Shown in pieces: positions 24,951 to 27,333 of a stretch of DNA of 27,333 nt; within the stretch, counting starts at the first letter, position 1, and each line of letters begins with the position of its first letter. This DNA is from JBCDCB01 sp039182735 (lineage in GTDB: Bacteria > Planctomycetota > Phycisphaerae > Phycisphaerales > UBA1924), in the NCBI GenBank assembly GCA_039182735.1, contig JBCDCB010000002.1, forward strand, positions 1-27,333. Direction: 5' to 3'. The notes under the pieces were generated by a model. That model made no database searches. It was not told where the DNA came from and saw nothing but the letters and a program-made list of their open reading frames with translations. A program made the translations under genes and the position numbers.

Positions 24951-24956
24951 AGTATC
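24951..24956 (-). promoter_or_regulatory. -10-like element of the 47-aa gene, leaderless spacing
   Basis: GATACT (minus strand), 6 nt before ATG 24944. It matches four of six TATAAT positions. Confidence 0.5.
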
Positions 24957-24958
24957 CC

Positions 24959-24981
24959 ACACGCCGACCACGCCGGCGTGT
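24959..24981. terminator. Hairpin downstream of the 35-aa ORF
   Basis: ACACGCC (24959-24965) pairs with GGCGTGT (24975-24981). It follows the stop of the minus-strand 35-aa ORF and precedes the next -10 element. No T run follows, so terminator status is uncertain. Confidence 0.3.
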
Positions 24982-25017
24982 CCCCATCGCGTAGTCGGCG
25001 GACGCGCCGTCACGCGT

Positions 25018-25125
25018 TCATACGCCCTCGATGAGGCACTCGAACGCGTCTTCCTCGCCGGCGAAGCCGAGCGCACGGCGCAGCGACGCTTCCGGAGGCA
25101 CGCGGAGCTCGGGGATCTCGGGCAT
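25018..25125 (-). CDS. Candidate small protein, 35 aa
   Basis: From ATG 25125 the minus strand codes MPEIPELRVPPEASLRRALG and on to CLIEGV, then TGA at 25018. Third positions are almost all G or C, as in real genes here, and CATACT sits exactly 6 nt upstream of the ATG (25132-25137), the same arrangement as in the two genes before it. No Shine-Dalgarno. Function unknown; it could also be the remnant of a longer gene. Confidence 0.4.
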   Translation of the reverse strand: MPEIPELRVPPEASLRRALGFAGEEDAFECLIEGV

Positions 25126-25131
25126 GGGGGG

Positions 25132-25137
25132 AGTATG
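25132..25137 (-). promoter_or_regulatory. -10-like element of the 35-aa ORF, leaderless spacing
   Basis: CATACT (minus strand), then six C, then ATG 25125. Confidence 0.4.
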
Positions 25138-25151
25138 GCGTGTGGGGGAGC

Positions 25152-25176
25152 GATGCTGGCTTGCCCAGCAGTGGTT
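25152..25176 (+). repeat. REP-like hairpin, upstream of the RAYT gene
   Basis: The 23-nt stretch 25154-25176, starting TGCTGGCTTGCC, is identical to 25813-25835 in the same orientation. Near-perfect arms (ATGCTGG with CCAGCAGT) form a hairpin of CTTGC loop. It is the left REP flanking the transposase gene. Confidence 0.8.
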
Positions 25177-25180
25177 TGTC

Positions 25181-25186
25181 TACCTT
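25181..25186 (+). promoter_or_regulatory. -10-like element of the RAYT gene, leaderless spacing
   Basis: TACCTT, 6 nt before GTG 25193, just downstream of the REP hairpin. Confidence 0.4.
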
Positions 25187-25192
25187 TCAGGC

Positions 25193-25741
25193 GTGACAGC
25201 CGAACCTCGCAAGCAACTTTCGCGATTCGAGGTACCGAAGGACGCCCGCGCGTTCACGTTCTCAACGTATCGACGCGCTCGTGTGCTCGATCGCGAGGAG
25301 ATCGCACAGACCCTACTGGCATGTGTGCGTAGGGCCTCCGAGACCTATGCGTGGAGCGTGCTGGCGTTCGTCGTGATGCCGGATCACGTGCATGTGCTCG
25401 CATTCCCTCGATCGGACGCACCAGATGCGTCTCGACTGCTCTTCGCGATCAAGCGTCCGGCGTCCTTCAAGATCAAGATGCTTCTGAGCGAGAAGGACAT
25501 CGAATGCCTCACAACGCCACAGGGCAGGTTCCGTCTCTGGCAGGCGGGCGGCGGTCACGACAGGAATCTGCGTCGGACGGACTCGCTCATCAGCATGATC
25601 GAGTACATCCACGCGAATCCCGCCCGGGCGGGGCTCTGCGCACGCCCCGAAGAGTGGCGTTGGTCCTCTTGGCGTCAGTGGCACGGGGACGAACGCGAAG
25701 CGCACGAGTGGGAGCCCAGAGTCGATCGTTCGCGAGTGTGA
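25193..25741 (+). CDS. REP-associated tyrosine transposase (RAYT, IS200-like Y1 family)
   Basis: The 182-aa protein is a RAYT/TnpA_REP single-strand transposase of the HUH/Y1 superfamily. It begins (GTG start) VTAEPRKQLSRFEVPKD, a family-typical opening, then FTFSTYRRARVLDRE. The HUH metal pair is MPDHVHVLAF (about 64). The downstream FRLWQAGGGHDRN (about 120) and the closing YIHANPARAGLCARPEEWRWSSW are the family hallmarks; the Tyr of YIHANP is the probable nucleophile. I chose GTG 25193 because everything before it in this frame is the REP hairpin and unlikely protein. Neighbouring REP copies in direct orientation lie on both sides, the usual RAYT-REP arrangement. The active-site residues look intact, so activity is plausible. 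Confidence 0.88.
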   Translation: MTAEPRKQLSRFEVPKDARAFTFSTYRRARVLDREEIAQTLLACVRRASETYAWSVLAFVVMPDHVHVLAFPRSDAPDASRLLFAIKRPASFKIKMLLSEKDIECLTTPQGRFRLWQAGGGHDRNLRRTDSLISMIEYIHANPARAGLCARPEEWRWSSWRQWHGDEREAHEWEPRVDRSRV

Positions 25742-25744
25742 AGA

Positions 25745-25771
25745 GGCACTGGCTCACAAGGTGCCAGTGCC
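25745..25771. repeat. REP-like hairpin, downstream of the RAYT gene (variant)
   Basis: GGCACTGGC (25745-25753) pairs perfectly with GCCAGTGCC (25763-25771). It starts 3 nt past the RAYT stop and is followed by ACACTGGG, similar to the box next to the other copies. Confidence 0.75.
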
Positions 25772-26263
25772 ACACTGGGAGTTTGAAGTTCGAGCCCGCT
25801 CCGGTGTGGCACTGCTGGCTTGCCCAGCAGTGGTTACTCGTGGCACCCGGCGCTCACGTAACTGATCCAACAGTCTTGCTTCAGCATCTGTGAGATCGCC
25901 CGACTCCTCGCGCTCCTGAAGTCCTACCGCTTGCTGTATTTCCGTGGCGAACGCTGCAGAAAACTCAGCCCACAGGGTCTCGGCGGTCCGCTGGGCGATG
26001 GCCTCAACCGTGTCTAGCGGTGACTTAGACTGCAACTTGCCGACGCGAGAAGCGATTTCACGATGGCTTGTGGTTCCGATCTGGCCCATCCCCCAAGTCA
26101 CTAGACCGAGAGTAGAACCAGGTGGTCCAATCTCAAAGAGCTTTTGCGCATGGTCGAAGTAGCACAATTGAACATTGTTGCCTGTACGGCTAGCAATCGT
26201 CGTGGTGCTATCCGCACCTAAAACAACGCCCTCAGGCGATACGTGACAAGCGGCAATCGTCAC
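25754..26263 (-). pseudogene. Truncated proteasome-like Ntn-hydrolase with REP-derived C-terminus
   Basis: The N-terminus reads MTIAACHVSPEGVVLGADSTTT, the beta-type proteasome/HslV start: counting Thr2 as residue 1, Asp falls at position 17 as in proteasomes, with a Lys at about 40. The translation then runs through a helical region to DAEARLLDQLRER (about residue 137). The rest (RVPRVTTAGQASSATPERARTS...) is the inverse translation of the REP at 25810-25846, so the native C-terminal half is missing. This looks like a gene cut by repeat insertion or deletion. GTG 26263 has AGGAG seven bases upstream. The gene uses AT-rich codons (TTA, ATA, AGA) unlike its neighbours, suggesting acquisition by transfer. 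Product as written would be 169 aa. Confidence 0.6.
25804..25846 (+). repeat. REP-like hairpin, right-hand copy
   Basis: CACTGCTGG (25810-25818) with CCAGCAGTG (25824-25832), loop CTTGC, then GTTACTCGTGGCACCC. It shares 23 identical bases with 25154-25176 in direct orientation. It supplies codons to the end of the truncated Ntn-hydrolase gene. Confidence 0.8.
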
Positions 26264-26283
26264 TATTTTTCTCCTAGAGCGTC

Positions 26284-26289
26284 ATTATA
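26284..26289 (-). promoter_or_regulatory. -10 element of the Ntn-hydrolase gene
   Basis: A perfect TATAAT on the minus strand, 20 nt before the GTG start and upstream of AGGAG. No good TTGACA lies at the matching distance. This is a leadered promoter unlike the leaderless ones nearby, fitting a foreign gene. Confidence 0.45.
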
Positions 26290-26339
26290 ATCCCCCACCC
26301 ACCCTTCCGGATGAGCGGGGCGTGGGTTGATCGGTCAGA

Positions 26340-27333
26340 TCAATAATCGAAGTCGTCGTCCATGCCGCCGGCGGGCAGCTTGGACTTCTTCTCCTTGATC
26401 TCGGTGATCGCGGCATCCGTGGTCAGCAGCAGCCCCGCGATGCTCGCGGCGTTCTGCAGCGCCACACGCTCTACCTTCGTCGGCACGATCACGCCCATCG
26501 CGACCAGGTCGCCGTACTCCTGCGTGAGCGCATTGAAGCCGTTGTTGGCCTTCTTCTCGTTCTCGACGTTGTGGCAGACGACCGACCCGTCGAGCCCGCA
26601 GTTCTCGGCGATCTGCTTGATGGGTGCCGCGACGGCGCGGTGGATGATGTCGATGCCGACGCGCTCGTCGCCCGAGGCGTTGGTGCGGAGTGCGTCGAGC
26701 GCCTTGCGGGCGCGGATGACGGCGACGCCGCCGCCGGGCAGGATGCCCTCTTCGACCGCGGCGCGGCAGGCGTGGAGGGCGTCCTCGACGCGCGCCTTCT
26801 TCTCTTTCATCTCGACCTCGGTCGCCGCGCCGACGTTGATCTGCGCCACGCCGCCGGCGAGCTTGGCCAGACGCTCCTGCAGCTTCTCGACGTCGTAGTC
26901 GCTGGAGGTGTTGTCGATCTGCGCCTTGATCTGCTCGATGCGCCCCTTGATGTCGCTGTTCTTGCCGGCACCCTCGACGATGGTGGTCGCGTCCTTGGTG
27001 ATGGTGATCTTCTTGGCGCGGCCGAGCTGGTTGAGCTCGAGCTTCTCGAGATCGATGCCGAGCTCTTCCATGATGGGCTCGGCGCCGGTGAGGATGGCGA
27101 TGTCTTCGAGCATGGCCTTGCGGCGATCGCCGAAGCCCGGCGCCTTGACGGCGGCGATCTTCAGGATGCCGCGGAGCTTGTTGACCACGAGGGTGGCGAG
27201 GGCTTCGGACTCGACGTCCTCGGCGATGATGAGCAGGCTCTTGCCGGCCTCGGCGACCTTGGTGAGGACCGGCAGCAGGTCCTTGGCGCTGGCGACCTTC
27301 TTCTCGTGGATGAGGATGTAGCAGTCCTCGAGC
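26340..27333 (-). CDS. groL: 60 kDa chaperonin GroEL, C-terminal part (5' end beyond the window)
   Basis: The frame is open to the right edge, giving about 330 residues of a GroEL/Cpn60: apical-domain text LIIAEDVESEALATLVVNKLRG, VKAPGFGDRRKAMLEDIAILTG and TKDATTIVEGAG, then the intermediate/equatorial part VGAATEVEMKEKKARVEDALHA and GILPGGGVAVIRA, with EKKANNGFNALTQEYGDLVAMGVIVPTKVERVALQNAASIAGLLLTTDAAI. It refolds proteins with GroES in a double-ring complex. The C-terminus ends LPAGGMDDDFDY, an acidic aromatic tail rather than the Gly-Gly-Met repeats of E. coli. The first about 215 residues lie beyond the window. No groES is in view. Confidence 0.95.
   Translation of the reverse strand, partial: LEDCYILIHEKKVASAKDLLPVLTKVAEAGKSLLIIAEDVESEALATLVVNKLRGILKIAAVKAPGFGDRRKAMLEDIAILTGAEPIMEELGIDLEKLELNQLGRAKKITITKDATTIVEGAGKNSDIKGRIEQIKAQIDNTSSDYDVEKLQERLAKLAGGVAQINVGAATEVEMKEKKARVEDALHACRAAVEEGILPGGGVAVIRARKALDALRTNASGDERVGIDIIHRAVAAPIKQIAENCGLDGSVVCHNVENEKKANNGFNALTQEYGDLVAMGVIVPTKVERVALQNAASIAGLLLTTDAAITEIKEKKSKLPAGGMDDDFDY

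Noticed and set aside
25031..25192. Upstream ATG extension of the RAYT protein
   Set aside because: The extra 54 residues translate the REP hairpin and the opposite strand of the 35-aa ORF, and have no resemblance to RAYT N-termini.
25500..25600. Possible loss of the RAYT catalytic tyrosine (GGGHDRN where some relatives have Tyr)
   Set aside because: In the Y1 family the nucleophile sits in the later YI-helix, and the Tyr of YIHANP is present, so this His is not evidence of inactivation.
26264..26339. Terminator after groEL
   Set aside because: The groEL end is followed by CCACGCCCC and GGGTGGGTGGGG runs that pair only imperfectly and no T tract follows, so I did not call it.

Overview
This window is very GC-rich, densely coded chromosomal DNA, most likely from a planctomycete of the Phycisphaerae type. 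That assignment is inference. It rests on several things seen together: a secreted protein ending in a duplicated dockerin-like 'TTTADITFVVSNLG' tail, a large exported FG-GAP/VCBS repeat protein, an exported prenyltransferase/squalene-cyclase-like repeat protein, a type II secretion/type IV pilus-like pseudopilin, many exported proteins of unknown function, and intergenic hairpin repeats with an IS200-like RAYT transposase. No rRNA, tRNA, CRISPR array or complete insertion sequence was recognised.

Layout, left to right. Positions 1-5565: a partial acidic Pro/Glu-rich protein (-), rsmE (+), an exported alpha/alpha-toroid protein (+), a two-TM unknown protein (-), a PlsC-type acyltransferase (-) and a ROK sugar kinase (+). 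Positions 5600-13707: an intrinsic terminator, a 622-aa exported unknown (-), an HtrA-type protease (-), an FG-GAP protein (+), a TrkA/KtrA-type RCK protein (+) and a dockerin-tailed secreted protein (+). Positions 13708-19877: an 18-bp LacI-type palindrome, glutamate dehydrogenase (+), a hairpin repeat block, a tightly packed minus-strand operon (class IV aminotransferase, GNAT, ruvA, manC) and a divergent homoserine dehydrogenase (+). Positions 19887-24135: a lipoprotein (-), ytoQ plus an 88-aa partner (+), a repeat mosaic, a DCC-family thiol oxidoreductase (-), an exported peroxiredoxin-like protein (-), a DUF606/YdcZ membrane protein (-) and a pseudopilin (+). Positions 24136-27333: three small or unknown minus-strand genes, a RAYT transposase between REP-like hairpins, a truncated AT-richer proteasome-like Ntn hydrolase whose 3' end runs into the REP DNA, and the 3' part of groEL.

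Two system-level observations stand out. First, about ten starts carry a -10-like hexamer exactly 6 (sometimes 8) nt upstream of the start codon, mostly without a Shine-Dalgarno. This is the geometry of leaderless transcription. Other genes here, chiefly those for exported proteins, carry clear Shine-Dalgarno motifs, so two start classes may coexist. Second, several families of hairpin repeats fill the intergenic gaps, often abutting stop codons. The RAYT gene with direct REP copies on both sides is the probable mobiliser of one family. Metabolic genes (glutamate dehydrogenase, homoserine dehydrogenase, ROK kinase, GDP-mannose synthesis) are ordinary housekeeping functions.
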